A DNA stretch of 64,000 bases, taken from NCBI RefSeq assembly GCF_023343835.1, contig NC_064434.1:18891505-18955504 (forward strand), read 5' to 3'. Numbering within the stretch: the stretch's first letter is position 1; every line of letters starts with the position of its first letter. The notes beneath the pieces were generated by a model that worked only from the letters and a program-made list of their open reading frames with translations, ran no database searches and was not told the DNA's origin. Positions 23,390-36,500 of the stretch are shown in pieces. Source of the DNA: Lagopus muta (Eukaryota; Chordata; Aves; Galliformes; Phasianidae). The translations under genes were made by a program, and so were the position numbers.

Positions 23390-23529
23390 GAGATCGTTAC
23401 AGTTCTCGAAGCCTGCCACTAGATGTCATTGTTTTCACGTGCAGCAGCGTACTACAGATTTCCCTGAGTCGGTTCTGGGGACTTTTTTACACTGACTTCA
23501 AAAATTCTATCTGCATCATTTTGAAATAG
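23390..23529 (+). other. Exon-like open segment behind a splice acceptor
   Basis: A strong acceptor-like context (tttgttttgttccag, ending at 23389) is followed by an open frame of 46 codons to TAG at 23527-23529. It would join in phase 0 to TMEM18 exon 4. The peptide (beginning GDRYSSRSLPLDV) is not one I recognise. There is no AATAAA close downstream. This may be an alternative last exon of TMEM18, an unrelated exon, or chance. Confidence 0.2.
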
Positions 23530-24193
23530 CCATGAAGGCTTGCACTGTAGAAGACTACTGCATGCATCGATTGTCTGAGATCTCCAGTTACTTGCAAATA
23601 TTTATTCTTGTTTTTTTTTAAACTAAAAAGTGATTTTTTAGTAGCATTGATGAGAAGCATATATTCTTCCAGAGTCAGGACTGTGTTTTGGTGAGTGCTT
23701 TAAGGCTTCACAATTAGGCATGGAAATAATTATCCCTTCTCACTCACACTTAAATTTACTTATAGAGGCATTCAATTAAAAAAGTGTAATAACTAAAACA
23801 AATATGTTTTTGTGTGAAGATGCAGGAATGCTGACTGAAACAGTCTAAATGTAGTGTAAACTGACAGCTATTTCTTTGTGATTACCTTTACATAATTCAT
23901 CATTACCAAATCAGTATGTTAAATATGTGTTTATACTCATCATAAATGAGGTTCTCAATATCAGAAGTCAATTCAGTCTTTCTACATAACATGGCAAGCA
24001 GTTCTTAGTGGTGTTCAGATGTTTGATGACTTTTTTTTATAAGCTGTACATGCAGTGTTCTCTGCATGACATTCCTGTTTATTTACTCTTTTAATTCACA
24101 TGAGCTTCCATTTCCACTCACTCCTTCTTTCAACCTTTCAGTTTCAATTTACCTCAGTTCCTTCCCAAAATTTACATAATTTGCATGCACTTT

Positions 24194-24268
24194 GAGAATC
24201 ACAGAATCACAGAAATTGTAGGGGTTGGAAGGGACCTCCAGAGATCATCGAGTCCAACCCCCAAAGAA
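24194..24268 (-). mobile_element. CR1 LINE 3' tail, antisense
   Basis: A clean, little-diverged 3' end: gaatcacagaatcacagaaa, then ggttggaagggacctccaga and catcgagtccaaccccc. Only about 75 bp of the element is present. The low divergence matches the copy at 58.14 kb and suggests a relatively young subfamily. Confidence 0.85.
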
Positions 24269-27200
24269 GATGAGGGTTGTGATGAGCCTCATAATTCAAA
24301 ACTGAATTGCTTTAATGGGCCTCTGGTTCTGTAATCTGCCTTCTGGTCCATTCCTCAGCACCTGCACTCATGCAGCAGTTTTTCTGCAAAACTGCAGAAG
24401 CATACTGGATGGGAAATAACTTACGGGACTTGAGAGGAAGATTTCCTGTGTTTACATGTATTGCTTCATTTAAATAGGAACTATAGAAACTTTTCTTCTA
24501 CACGTTCACAGACGCAATGAAGCTGACAAGATAAAAAACAACCAACAAGTAAGTTCCAAGTGCAATTTATAACACACTTGTTAATCAAGCCCTGAATGGA
24601 AGAAAAAAAAAAAAAAAAAAAAAAGAAAGAAAAAATCTTGTATACCTTTTGTGCTTTTGAGTCCAGCAAGGACCTGGGTTTTCTCAAGGGCCTGGGGTCA
24701 TACACCCTGAAGTCACATATAGAGAGATCTACAAGGCACTGAGTCATTTCCTATATTGCAGGAGTCACAACTTTGAAATCATAGTCTTCACTTGGATTTT
24801 GAGATTAATAAGAGAATCAGTTTCTGATAGCCACCTTTGAGAACACGTGATGTGAGAAATTTGTGCTCGACAGAAGTATCACAAAACTCAGGGAATGGAC
24901 ATACCAAATCATACGTGTCACTGGTTCACCAATAAAGTTCTTGTTTGTTTTTTTTCCTAGCAGAATCCATGGAACGGAGTATTTGGTTGTTTAAATACAT
25001 TTGATCCACTTCAAAGTTGTAAAATCAATTTAGAAATAGTTTTAATGACTTTAATTTGTTGGATTTTAGATTATTGCTGTTGAGATCTTTTTTTAAAGTA
25101 ATTGCAATCTATTTTTCTTTTGAAATTACATGGTCAATGGAAATAAAACAGTCCCATTTGATCTATTGTTTCAATTGCCCTAAATCCTAAATTAGTCTAA
25201 TCCTTCTACTGTAATTATAAAGAAGTCAGGACATAGAACAGTCCTTTGATTGGCAAAACCTAATTTATATTAAAAAAATCAATTAGTAAATAAAACGTGT
25301 GCTGAGTTTTCTGCTTACCATATGTTTCAGGCAAAACAAATTTCAAATAAAAACTGTGTGCATGGATTTATACGTCAGGGAACTATGATAATTGTCATGT
25401 GATTCTCATATAAACATTGAATGGTTTTTTCATAAGCTGATTTATCAATAATAGCTTACTATTATAAAATAATTTGAAAATGTATAGAAAGCATAGCTTT
25501 GTAAAAATTTAACAAATTCCCTAAGCAATTAACTTGTATAATGATTATTAAAAGTTTTGCAGTATTTATGTTTGAATGAAATATTCTGGAGAGGTTGATT
25601 CATACATCTGTTTCAGAAAAGAGAAACGCTCTTCATCAAGCTGTCAAGGAACTTATGGAATTTATTATTTTCAACACTTACACATTAAGAGAAATCATCC
25701 AGGAGACTCTGAAACCACAATGTTGATATTTTAAGTACAGTGAAATACACCAGACTCTTTCAGGTATTTTTATAGCATGAGCTAGAAAGTTGAATCAATA
25801 TGAATTAAAGTAATTAAGTATGAATTAAATAAATTGAATAGTAAAACTAATAAAGACAACATAGCATGTCTGTATCATGATTGGAGAATATAAACTAAAT
25901 GCTGTATAAATAAAAAAAATACAGAAAAATAGAGATATAAATGCACTTTTTTAACTTACTGCTTATTTACTTCTTGTACACGTTAATATCCTTCAGTCTA
26001 ATTCCAAACTGTAATATTTTAAAATTTTGCTAAGAATCCTTTGAACTGAAAGATTGAGGCTTTATTAAAACTACTCTCTTAAAAAACGTCTTTTTGGAAA
26101 TTTAACAGAAAATGCTGAATGCAAATGTTGGATAAAAGTTTGTTGTGGCGGGGGGCATGGTTTTTTCGTTTTGTAAATTGCATTTTTTATTGCCTCTACC
26201 TAATAGATTACAGGTTAAAAGAACTAGTCAGAATACTGCATACAATCAAGCAGTATCAAAGCTCTCTGTATGTATGCCTATAGTCAGATACATATTAATT
26301 CAACACTAATTAGCAACAGCCCTGCCACTGTCATTGGTGATATTCATTAACTCCGTTCTCATAGGAGATACCCTTACAGACTTGTCATTACATTTAAATT
26401 TAACCCAAGTGTGATACACTATACCTGTATTAACTTATCCAAAAAAGATAATGCACCTTACTGCATAGATAATTGGTAGTATTATATATGAGCTATAGAG
26501 CAATCAGTTTTTATTGTTTTATTGTTGTCCTTAGAGGACTTTATTCCATTCAATTTTACTGAGAAATAGGCTGATTTGACATTTTAACATATTCTGACAT
26601 CTACTGTAATTTAATTTAGGCCCTACATTAATTCTGTTTACATGGTTTTAACTGTGTGCAGAACCTTCCAAGCTGGTTAAAAGGTCCGATGACGTAGATT
26701 TAGGATTATGAGATAGAATAGGGTGTTTACAAAGCCAATTCTCAGTTCCCAAATTTCAAAAGCATGAGGAATGGTCCAGAGGCAAAATGACTAAATCATG
26801 ATTTAATCGTGTCTCATCGTTTTCTGAATGCTTACCTGTCCATCTAGAGCATTTGTGTGTAAATCACAGCATTGCAGTGCAGCTTTTTCTCTTTAGCAAG
26901 TTAACGTATTTAAAGACATGGGAGCAGGATGGTCTCCAAACAAAGTACAGAAGGCCCCCCTCTTTTATATTCCAGGGGGTTAAGGTGGGACTTCAATAGG
27001 AGTAACTCTAGCAAAGGACCACAAACATGTTTGGTATTAAAGAGAAGAATACGGATATAGAAAACTACTTGTATCAGCATACTTACTCTTGATGTCTAGA
27101 AAGAAGCATTTTAAAGGCCAAAGTGAGGGTACCATGCTAATGGAGATGTAAAAGACCTGGAAGAGCAATTGCAATTTCATGGCTGGTACCCTTAGGATCT

Positions 27201-28850
27201 GCTGCATGCAACAAACTGGAAGGGATCTGGAATGGAATTGGAAATAAGGTGCACACATAGATACAAATTTGAGTGAAATGAGGGGCTAAAGTCAGATGTG
27301 GCTTTGTTTGTTAGAGTATTAAAAAAGAAAACACTAATATTTTGAAGGAAAAAGAAAGAAGATGAAGAATAAGCAGAAGAAAACTTAAGATGGATGTTTT
27401 GGGACAACTGGGGGAAATAGGAGATTTGTTTGGACAAGGAAAGGAGAAGACAGTTATATCAGGGAAAAGCTAAAGGGATTAAAAAGTAAAAAAGAAACAT
27501 TCCTTGCAGGCTTTCTGGGAAGAAGCTTGCAGATTCTTGTGGATTAAAGATTCTCCATTAGGGCTCTTGAGAGAAGGTACAAGATTATATTCACATAAAC
27601 TGGAAGCTCCACTAACGCATCAGAATATGGGAATGGAAATTATCTTTCAAAAGTATAGATAGGTTTGTGTTGAGAGCCATTTAACCTCGTACTCTGCCTC
27701 CAGCTCTCTGATGAACGCAGAGATTGACCACAAAATGTTCATACTTATTCATTTTCTCTGGATTAGGGTATGCTTTATGAGTCAAAATACTTCCCCTGGA
27801 GCATGAAGAAATTAGCTGTGATCATTTTAGCTCACTAATCAGGCAAACAAGAAGTAGCTTTGGCAGGATCAATAATATTTTCCAGATTTGCATTTTCACA
27901 CTCACCTTATTTGAGCTCTCTGAAGTAAAACCATTGCCAATGTGATGTCTTCCTCAACTGCTTTTCACTTGCAGCAGATGTGGGAATTTCTACACTGCTT
28001 CACATGAAAGTCGCTGGCGGACTTTACAATGAACTGCGCTCTCTTTGCTGCAGATTTCAGTGCCTGGATATTGATTGAGAAGTCTGCTGATTTACAGTGG
28101 ATCCTGAGGCATCATGCATTACCTCTCTACTGAAAAAGGGGAAATATCCCACATTTCTAAGATTCTTTGATAACCGTGGTAGAAAATGACTCTGAATACG
28201 AAGCTTATTAACGTTAGTTTTTATTTTGAGGAAGCAATTTATTTTCCATAGAAAGAATGAAAAAAAATATGTATCCTGACAAGGATGGGATATTAAGAGT
28301 AAGATACCAAAATTATATGCTTAATTTAGAATATTTTTCCAATGCTTGTAAGCCTCCTGACTAAAATAAGAAGATTTTAAAAGTGAAATGAATGTAGTGC
28401 TAGTAAGAGCAGAATTGTTTAAGGTGAAAAAATATGTATGGGTTATATTAAAGTTACAGCAAATTTAAAAGAAATAGGCAGGAAGGAAGGAAAATTATTG
28501 AATGAATCATACTCTCCTGGGTAACAGTGTCAGCAGACTTGAAATCATTGTGTTGCATAGGACAAACAGATGAGCAAATTGATGAGTAACTGACAAAAAC
28601 TTTTTTTCTGAACACTGAACTAGCAAACAGTTCTTTTTATATAATAGAGATGTGAGGTAATCACTAGCATCTCTCTGAAAGTCAAAGCTATAAAGAAACA
28701 TACAAAAGAGCAGATGGCATGTTATGATGAAACCCTAACAAATACAAGCAGTCAAACTATTGGAAGAATGTTTCTTCGTGGATCAATTTAATCACAGTGA
28801 CTGAATTTCGCACTTATGATTTAGAGCAAGTATTCCTGGCATGATCAAGC
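24269..28850. other. AT-rich intergenic DNA
   Basis: About 4.6 kb without a recognisable gene or element. It holds an A-rich tract at 24601-24633. A more compositionally balanced stretch lies at about 27680-28130 and stands out from the AT-rich background, but no coding frame runs through it. Confidence 0.5.
24601..24633. repeat. Poly-A rich tract
   Basis: A run of over 20 A bases followed by GAAAGA units. No retrocopy was recognised upstream. Confidence 0.75.
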
Positions 28851-28857
28851 TCACAAG

Positions 28858-28926
28858 TTCATGGCAGGAGTTTGGAACTAGACGATCTTTAAGATCCCTT
28901 CCAACCAAAGTCATTCTGTGATTCTC
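28858..28926 (+). mobile_element. CR1 LINE 3' tail fragment
   Basis: About 70 bp: gtttggaactagacgatctt, then aagatcccttccaaccaaag and the terminal attctgtgattct. Only the end of the element is present. Confidence 0.8.
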
Positions 28927-29107
28927 AGTTCTTTACATGGTTCAAATTTCTTAACAGGAAGGGTTCAAATTTAGGCTGATCCCTTCATAAGCCTAAGCAT
29001 GTTCCTCTCTTAGATACAGTGAGAGCCAACACATAAGCAGTTTAGAAGATCAAGGAGTTTTGTTAGCACAGCATTGCTTACCAGTCAAGGGAAGTGACTG
29101 CCTGTAA

Positions 29108-29505
29108 TGTAGCCTGTGTACTGTTCTGGTTGTCACCATTAGAAGAACATAAAACTATTAGAGAGCAAGCAAAGGAGAGCAACAAAGATGGTGAAAGGTC
29201 TTGACAGCAATACTTACAAGGTTTGATTTGTTCAGCTTAGAGAAGGCTGAGTTGTGGTGGTTTCACTCGAGTGGCCAATTAAACTGATACTAGGAAAAGA
29301 TTCTTCACCAGAGGGCAGTGAGCCTGGAACAGGCTCCCCAGGGCAGTGGGCACAACCCCAGGCTGCTGAAGTTCAAGGAGCATTTGGACAATGCTCTCAG
29401 ACATAGGGTTTAAATTTTGGGTGGTCCTGTGTGGAGTCAGGAACTAGACCTGATGATCCTTATGGGTCCCTTCCAACTATACTCTGTTCTGTCCTATTCT
29501 GAATA
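29108..29505 (+). mobile_element. CR1 LINE 3' end, diverged
   Basis: Begins in a decayed reverse-transcriptase block (tgtgtactgttctggttgtc ... agagcaacaaagatggtgaa, equivalent to the EYCVQ...RRATKMV-encoding region at 51.9 kb). It runs through gattcttcaccagagggcag and ggaacaggctccccagggca to the 3' UTR (tagacctgatgatccttatg, gtcccttccaacta). It has internal deletions and stops. Confidence 0.8.
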
Positions 29506-30256
29506 TTGACCTCAACCCAAAGCTGACAGTTATAGACACCTATTTTTCTAAAACTCTTTGGAGTTTCATTTTGCCTTTATCTATCTTGTGTATCCACGTT
29601 CATTAGTTTCATTCTTTCTTGGTTAGGAAGATTATGTATTCCTCTCTGCAGGTTTTTATAATGTCTCTCCCACACTGAGTTTATGTCTACAGTTCCCCTC
29701 TTCAAGCTGCATTTCAACTAACCATGGAAAATGTTTGTACACAACTAGCAATAGGTTACTAGAATCATATTACAGCTCCAATCATCCAGAACCAGAACTA
29801 CCTGGAATTATTTATGGTTGTGGTCAACTATCTCCAGAAATAATTTTTTATTGTCACAGCATTAGCACAAAGTTGTCTACAAAAAAGAGGATGGACACCT
29901 GGGGAATCAGCGGGACACTTTTTTTTCCTCTCTCTTTTTTCTAGAAGCTCAGTATTTTCCTATAAAATGAGATTTTTAGCTTGAGAATATTGATAAATTG
30001 TGCTACAGCAAGATTTCAAGACAGTTCATGTCTTAAAAAAATATACAGTTGCTATAATCCTACACATTTCTAATTTTATTCCATGCATGTACTTTAGTTA
30101 CAGTTTCCCAAACTGTGGCATGGGAATATAAGATAAAAGTTACCTAAACAGGCTATGAAGGCATTCTACCTAAACTGTGCTAACTGTACACCAGGAAATG
30201 GGAAACCAAGAGGAAGATACAAGACAGATGGATGTGACAAATGCTCTAAATAGAAG

Positions 30257-30276
30257 AAAAAAAAAAAAAAAAAAAA
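30257..30276. repeat. Poly-A tract
   Basis: A run of about 20 A bases in AT-rich surroundings, with no retrocopy recognised upstream. Confidence 0.8.
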
Positions 30277-30708
30277 GGATAATTACATCTGACCTGCTTT
30301 ACTTTGCTTAACCTTCCAGCTCTTGTGTCAATACAAAGAAAAGATTTCATTCTCAGGAAATATTAACGTAGCATCTGCTTCCAAGTTTAATTACACATGT
30401 GTGTCATTCAGTGTTCTTTTCTAAAACAGACTCAAAAGTATTTCATCTGCAGTTGTGCCAGGCTTTAACATAGGTCACAGAATGCCTGAAATCTATGTAT
30501 CCCTGCAAAGATTCACTGTAAACTATTTATTAAAATCACAAACTACTGAACTATGGCCAAGTAATATCACAAAACAGTTACAAATTTAATTTTTTATCTT
30601 CTATTACAATCAGATAAGATTGTATCAGATCAGCATGGTGGAAGGATTATACAAAAATGTAACCAAAAGGACCAGTATGGACAGGATGGTATTTCACTGA
30701 AAAGTAAA

Positions 30709-31007
30709 TGTGCTCACCCATCTCTAAAGATCTAGACTTACGGAAAGAACTTCACAAGAGAGGGATCTCCAATCAGAAAACCTTCCCCAATAGCAGTCAA
30801 CCCTTAAATGGGAGGTCCAAGAAGGTGCAGCCAGGCTCCACCCTTTCCAGTCACAGAGGTGAATCGCCTTCACCTGTGCTCCCAGGGCTGACCCAGTCCT
30901 TTCTCCAAGTATCAATCGGTGATTGAGGCTGTGACTGAACAGTTCCCATACAATAGCCTTATAACACAAATAAAACCTTTGTGTTTATGATATGGAAGGT
31001 GTAATAC
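30709..31007 (+). mobile_element. Possible solo LTR
   Basis: This interval is richer in G+C than its flanks. It has an AATAAA at 30969-30974 followed by a T/G-rich stretch, and could be bounded by TGTGCTC at the left and GTAATACA at the right, giving about 300 bp. The overall layout resembles an LTR without internal region. I cannot match it to a named family, and no target-site duplication was confirmed. It could instead be unique sequence. Confidence 0.3.
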
Positions 31008-31221
31008 AGCAGAAACTGAGAGAAATTATAAACTCTCTTTTAAATTTTAAAATTTCTTTTAAATTTTGAATGCTTTTAAAACTTTATCTTACAAAAATTT
31101 CTGTTTAATGCTGAATTTAAAAGTTGCAGAGATTCTGTTCTTTAAGTAAACCTATAGTTTTTTGGTTTTTTTTTACTATATCTTTTAAAGTTTTGATTGC
31201 AAAGTACAGACAAACACTGGA

Positions 31222-31378
31222 AATCTGCAAGAGGCCATTACCTCCATCTCTGGAGACATTCAGGTTGAATGCGATCCTGGGCAGCTTGATTTGGTGGTTG
31301 GCATCCCTTCCTGCAGCAAGGGGGTTGAAACTAGATGATCTTTAAGGTCCCCTCCAACTTAAGCCGTACTGTGATCCA
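31222..31378 (+). mobile_element. CR1 LINE 3' tail
   Basis: A decayed end of the reverse-transcriptase frame (ccatctctggagacattcag) is followed by the CR1 3' UTR: gggttgaaactagatgatct, ttaaggtcccctccaactta, ending near gtactgtgatcc. Confidence 0.85.
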
Positions 31379-31379
31379 C

Positions 31380-33105
31380 CATAGTCACACTTCACAGGGA
31401 CATTCTAAGATGGGTTTAAACCAGGTACATGTTTGCTTATAGCAGAGGAAATCAGCATGTCAAATAAACACTGAGTGGCTGGCAAGCATTCAGGTCTGGG
31501 CTGTCAAAAAAGAAGTAGTGGCAGAAGCACTTATTCAATGTCCACTAACTTGAACTTCTCAGGGGCTACTTTATCCAGTTAAATTCATTTTCAATTTGAT
31601 ACCAAATGACAAAAAAATGACAGGTCTATCAGGCCTTTCAGATCTTCCAGTCCTCCATGTATTCAAGAATTTTTCCATTTTCAAACAAGGAACACACCTA
31701 AACCCTTAGGGACAATGACAGTTTCAAGGTAAATAAATTGTTTTCTCTGCTGAAATCTGGGAAGTGAAGTCTACTCCATGAAACTTACCAAATTCTGCAT
31801 GAGAATGTCCAGATTTCTCCAGTTCCACTTCCTCTCTTCTAGTAGATATTACCTTCACACTTTAGTGTCTACGATAAATGTTTAGATACTTCTACATTAA
31901 TTTGGATTCCTATTTTGACTCCTGTTCGAAACGTTCATTTTAATACATCCCAGTACTAGGAAAAATAGGGAACTCTCCCAGAGATTCCAATAATACTCCC
32001 TTTTCCTACCCTCTGTGAAAGCAGAAGAATCATCCAGATTAATGAAAACTGATATCTGCATTGATGCTAGACAGAATACATCCAACTTTTGATGAAAGGC
32101 ATTGTAGGGTTTTTCCTCAAAGAATGTTCCTGTGTGCAGCTTAGGAAAGTGGAAGTAGCTTAGCGCTTGTGCAGATGTTCTCACAGCAGGGAATTCCACC
32201 ATCTCCCAGTGGCTGGAGGCTCTGTTTCTGCCCCTGGGCTCCACTAAAGGCACGGAAGAGGACCTTTTATTTGAAGCAAAGGAAATAATCCAGTAAATCA
32301 ACCGGATAAATTTCCTGCACTGCTCATGTTGAGATCATCAACCTTCTACCCTAGTTTATAGGACCAATTAGCTGTTCCCCCATTACAACTTATGGCTATA
32401 TTCTTAAATTAGAAGTAAATATAAATGCTGTTGCACACCATGGTGTGGACACCGCTCTGATTCTGCAATACTGTTTTTGGTTTTATGTTAGACCCCTGCT
32501 TGCCTTTTTGTTGTGTAGGTTATGTTTCCAATTTATTTATTTATTTATTTTTTTAAAAATGACTGATTTATATAGACAAAATATGATCTTTCTGTAATCA
32601 GAGACAACAGAAAAAAAATGCATAAAATAATGGCTGCACCGGGATCAGATCAGGTCCGTTGTCTCCAACTACGGACAACAGCAGTTACTTAGTGAAGTGA
32701 GTAAGAGCAAAGATAACATGGCCCCAGCAGCCCCCTGCACATCACCTGGGAATTTTTGCTGTGGAACATTTGCATTAATTAGCCTTTGATTAACGTTTTT
32801 TAGTCATGATTGTGGGGTTTTTTTTGTTGTTTTCTTTTTTTTTTTAAATAGAACTTTTAGTAACTGCAGTGCTAACTTGCATTTTCCAAACATTTAATGA
32901 ACTCTAGTCAACTCTGAATGCAAAGCAAGCATAAGGCACATACACGGGACACTCATGGTAAGTATTAGCTCAACGAATGGGACTTCATTTCCAAAGGGAT
33001 ATAATGCAAACTCCCATTTCTGACCTGAATAAGACTCACCTCAGTGGAGTGCCCTTATCAACAGCTTCTTAGATGTTGCTGGGCAGACTGCTGCTGCTTT
33101 CTGTG
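31380..33105. other. Intergenic DNA, nothing coding recognised
   Basis: No gene recognised. A cluster of transcription-factor-like sites lies at 32768-32790: an octamer ATTTGCAT, a homeodomain-type TTAATTAG and a TCF-type CCTTTGAT, directly abutting. T/A-rich simple repeats occur near 32530-32552 and 32818-32845. Confidence 0.45.
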
Positions 33106-33107
33106 GG

Positions 33108-33535
33108 GTCTGGAGGACAAATCTTATGAGGAGCAGCTGAGAGAGCTGGAATTGTTTAGTCTGGAGAAGAGGAGGCTCAGAAGAGACCTCGTTGCTCTCT
33201 ACAACTTTCTGAAGGGAGGTTGTGATGAGAAGCAGTTTGGCCTCTTCTCCCAGGCAACAACAGGACCTGAGGAAATGGCTGCAAGTTGTACCAGAGGAGA
33301 CTTAGATTAGACATAAGGAAAAACTTTTTCCCTCAGAGAGTGGTCAGGCACTGGAATGGCTGCCCAGGGAGGTGGCGGAGTCGCCATCCCTGGCAGTGTT
33401 CAAGAGGCGTCTGGATGAGGAGCTACGAGATATGGTTTGGTGTTTGTGGTAGCAATGGTTATGGTATGAGGGTTGAACTGGGTGATCTTGTAAATCCTTT
33501 TCAACCATGTGATTCTGTGATTCTGTTATTCCATT
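33108..33535 (+). mobile_element. CR1 LINE 3' end
   Basis: Starts at the block encoding [20 protein letters not shown], which matches the CR1 reverse-transcriptase C-terminal region, and continues through a frame break near 33270. The 3' UTR follows (gggttgaactgggtgatctt, ccttttcaaccatg), ending in gtgattctgtgattctgtta. It is 5'-truncated. Confidence 0.9.
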
Positions 33536-36500
33536 ATTCAAAGGCTGCTTTAGCCCAGGAGAAAGAGCTCAGTTAAACAGTTTTTCATTGGATCGCTAAA
33601 GAAATGGAAAGTGAAAAACTGCAAAAATACTTAATAGCATTGGTTTAAATATTCACAGTATTTCGGCTTATAACAAGAAAACTTTGAAACGATAAGTGAA
33701 AATAAATGCAATAGGAACAATCTAATATTCAAGCTCTGTTATTTTTTTTTACATTATCTCAAATGACTTTCAAGAAACAAATACAGTACTGCAAAAACTT
33801 ATGTATAGCCATGATTTTCTTAAATAATCTTCTTTCTTTCCTAACTATTCATGTGCTTGGGAATTTCTAAAATGACGATTGTCAGTATGTGCAGTAAAAT
33901 TAACTTTTAACTACATACATATGTCAAGGAAGGACTGTTGCTAATCTTTCAGTAACACTTAAATGATCATTATTCTTCCTGTTGTTGACAGCATTTTCCT
34001 GCCTAACAGTTGAAAAGATTTTAGTAGTATGTGTGTTTTTTCTCCATGTTTATAGAATATTGTTTTCCTATTGCAAGAGGGAAAATTTACATTAACATTT
34101 AATATACAGTACTTGACATTTATACTGCAAGTGGAATTGATTACTTTAACATATGAGAAAACTGCAGACCTAAAGTGTACAGAGAATGAGACGACACTAC
34201 GATGTCCCAATATGGTATTTACTTTCCATTGTTAAATGCTGCATTGTGGGCCAGTGTCAATATTCTTGATAACTGAAATCTCAGCTATAAAACAATTTAC
34301 TATATGTAATGACAATGCACAAGCCTCTCAGGATGTCCATCAATGTTGTATGTTGTGTTGATGTATTACTGTTTCACCTCTATCAGTCCCAATGTATAAT
34401 TTTTCCTAAAACTCTGGCAAAGATTATGAGAGTTCAGGTATCACAAAAATGAGTAAACCTGTAAGGTTTAGAAATTTGGTGTAAGAATGTAACAACAGCT
34501 TTGTCAAATTCTGAGCTGCTTTGAGAAACAAAAATAATGTTTGATATTAGCTAGATTACTTTTCTGGAAAGAAGAAAGACTCGTTTGAGATTTTCTCCAA
34601 TATTTTACCCCTTAGACTTGCATGAACATTGATGTTATTTCCAAAGGCATGGAAGAATTGTGCTGTATATTATATATTAATTTTTTTTTAATTGGAAAAT
34701 CAACACAAAACTCCCCCTTTTTTTATGTGTGAATCTTTGTTTACTGAGAAAGTTCTAATTTCCTTTATTATTAAAAAAGTGTGGCAGTTCAATTCCCAAC
34801 TTGCAGGTCAAAATTATGCCTAAAATTGCCTAAAATCTGAGGACAAAATCTGACACAGCTTTCAGCTTTGATTTTCGAGAGGAACATTCCTGAGGTATTG
34901 AAGTGAGCACCATCCTCAGTGAAGTGTAAGACGTCCCAGTCTTTTCTTTTCCAATATATACATTTTCACCTTTCTCCTCCTGAACTCTCCCAGTTATGAT
35001 AATGAGATTCAGGTAACTTTTCATTTCATCTTCAGAACCTCTAACAGAGAACCTCTGTTTCCTTTGCTCTTTGAATTGAAAAGAAGCAGATATGAAAGTA
35101 GTTATGTGTAGTTTCACCTTAGGTGATTTTAATAGTACAAATGTAGTGTTTGACTAAAGTGAGAATTAAAAATTTTGACATGAGAATACAGTTGAAGCCA
35201 TAGAGACACTGTGAAAAGCACCACTGAAAGCAGGCTAAGACAGACACTTATTTCAGGATGTCCTTTTAGATGGGTACAACACAGAAGGAGATCTCCTCAG
35301 GTCCCATCAGATGCTGTTGTTGCACTTTCTCGATGAGGAGGAGTTGCTCTCCCACAGTACCAGGTAGATGAAAGTGCTGGAAGTGTCTGCCCAGAAAAAG
35401 GGTGCTAAAATATCTCACTGATGTCAATACACCATTCATCCCTGCGTAGGCAAATGATAAAAATGACTGGTAAGTTGCCTAAATAATATTCTTGAACAAG
35501 TGACTGTGATGTGTTTTTCTGAAACTTTATGTTTTGGTCTTGTATATGATTTCTACTGATCTTGAAAGCATCTCATAAAAATAAATAAGAATTATTACCT
35601 TTTACACAGGATACGTAAACATTATTACAAAAACAACATTCACCAAGTTTAAGAATGTGCAAGTTTGGTTGAGAGAGAGAGAAAAGGGAGGAATCTATTT
35701 TGTTCAGAAACCAGAAAAGAAAAACCACTGCTCCTCATCTCCAGGTGACCATTAGAATGGGCTGCAAAGGGTTGATTGCCCTTTCCCTGTGTGTACTTCT
35801 ACATTCAACCTATCTTGGAGGAAAGAAATTCACAAACATGCATGATCAATTAAATTACATGCATATGTTTTTGTATGTGTATATATGTATATACCAGAGT
35901 TGATATTTTAATATTAAATATACGTTAATGTTTAATAAGAAATTTAAGTATGCAAATTAGATGTTCATTAATGCAACAACATTTAGTGGTTTTTCATTTA
36001 ATTTAGTTTTGTTTGTCCTGTTATTGAGAACCACTATGCCATGTTTATTTCATTGCACGAAGACATCCTGATTACAGTGGTGTCTTAAGTACCTCATTTA
36101 AATTCAGTGTTTCCCATTTTGCCTTCCTGCCAAAATCTGCTTTAACTGTCAAATAAGATCAGACTCTTTCTACATGATACTTAACCTTAGGTTACCATTG
36201 TTAGTCTAAGCATCTTTTCCAGCTAACAGCTATAAAGCATTTACTGAACCTTGTTTCCTTGTCATGAAAATTTTTGGCTAGAAGTTCTCATGATTTTCTG
36301 ATTAATTCAAAAAGTAATGATCACCAAACAATTAGCAACGTACCTTGAGTAGTGTCAGTTACTTCTTGCTCAAATTTGCTTTACGAAAGAATGAAAAGAA
36401 ATAGGTCTAGGACCACTAATCTGCAGAAATAAAAAATATGCTATGCTTTTCTTATTTCTCTCTTTTTTTAAACGAACAACCAATATTCCTTCTGGGTCCC

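Larger units (their letters stand above)
21629..24190. other. Region downstream of TMEM18, one CR1 tail and a weak exon candidate
   Basis: AT-rich DNA. Apart from a small CR1 tail at about 22330-22422 and a possible exon-like segment at 23390-23529, nothing is recognised. An A run lies at 22846-22858. Confidence 0.5.

Noticed and set aside
35215-35410. G+C-richer patch that might be a repeat fragment
   Set aside because: No block could be aligned by eye to CR1, mariner or the LTRs in this window.
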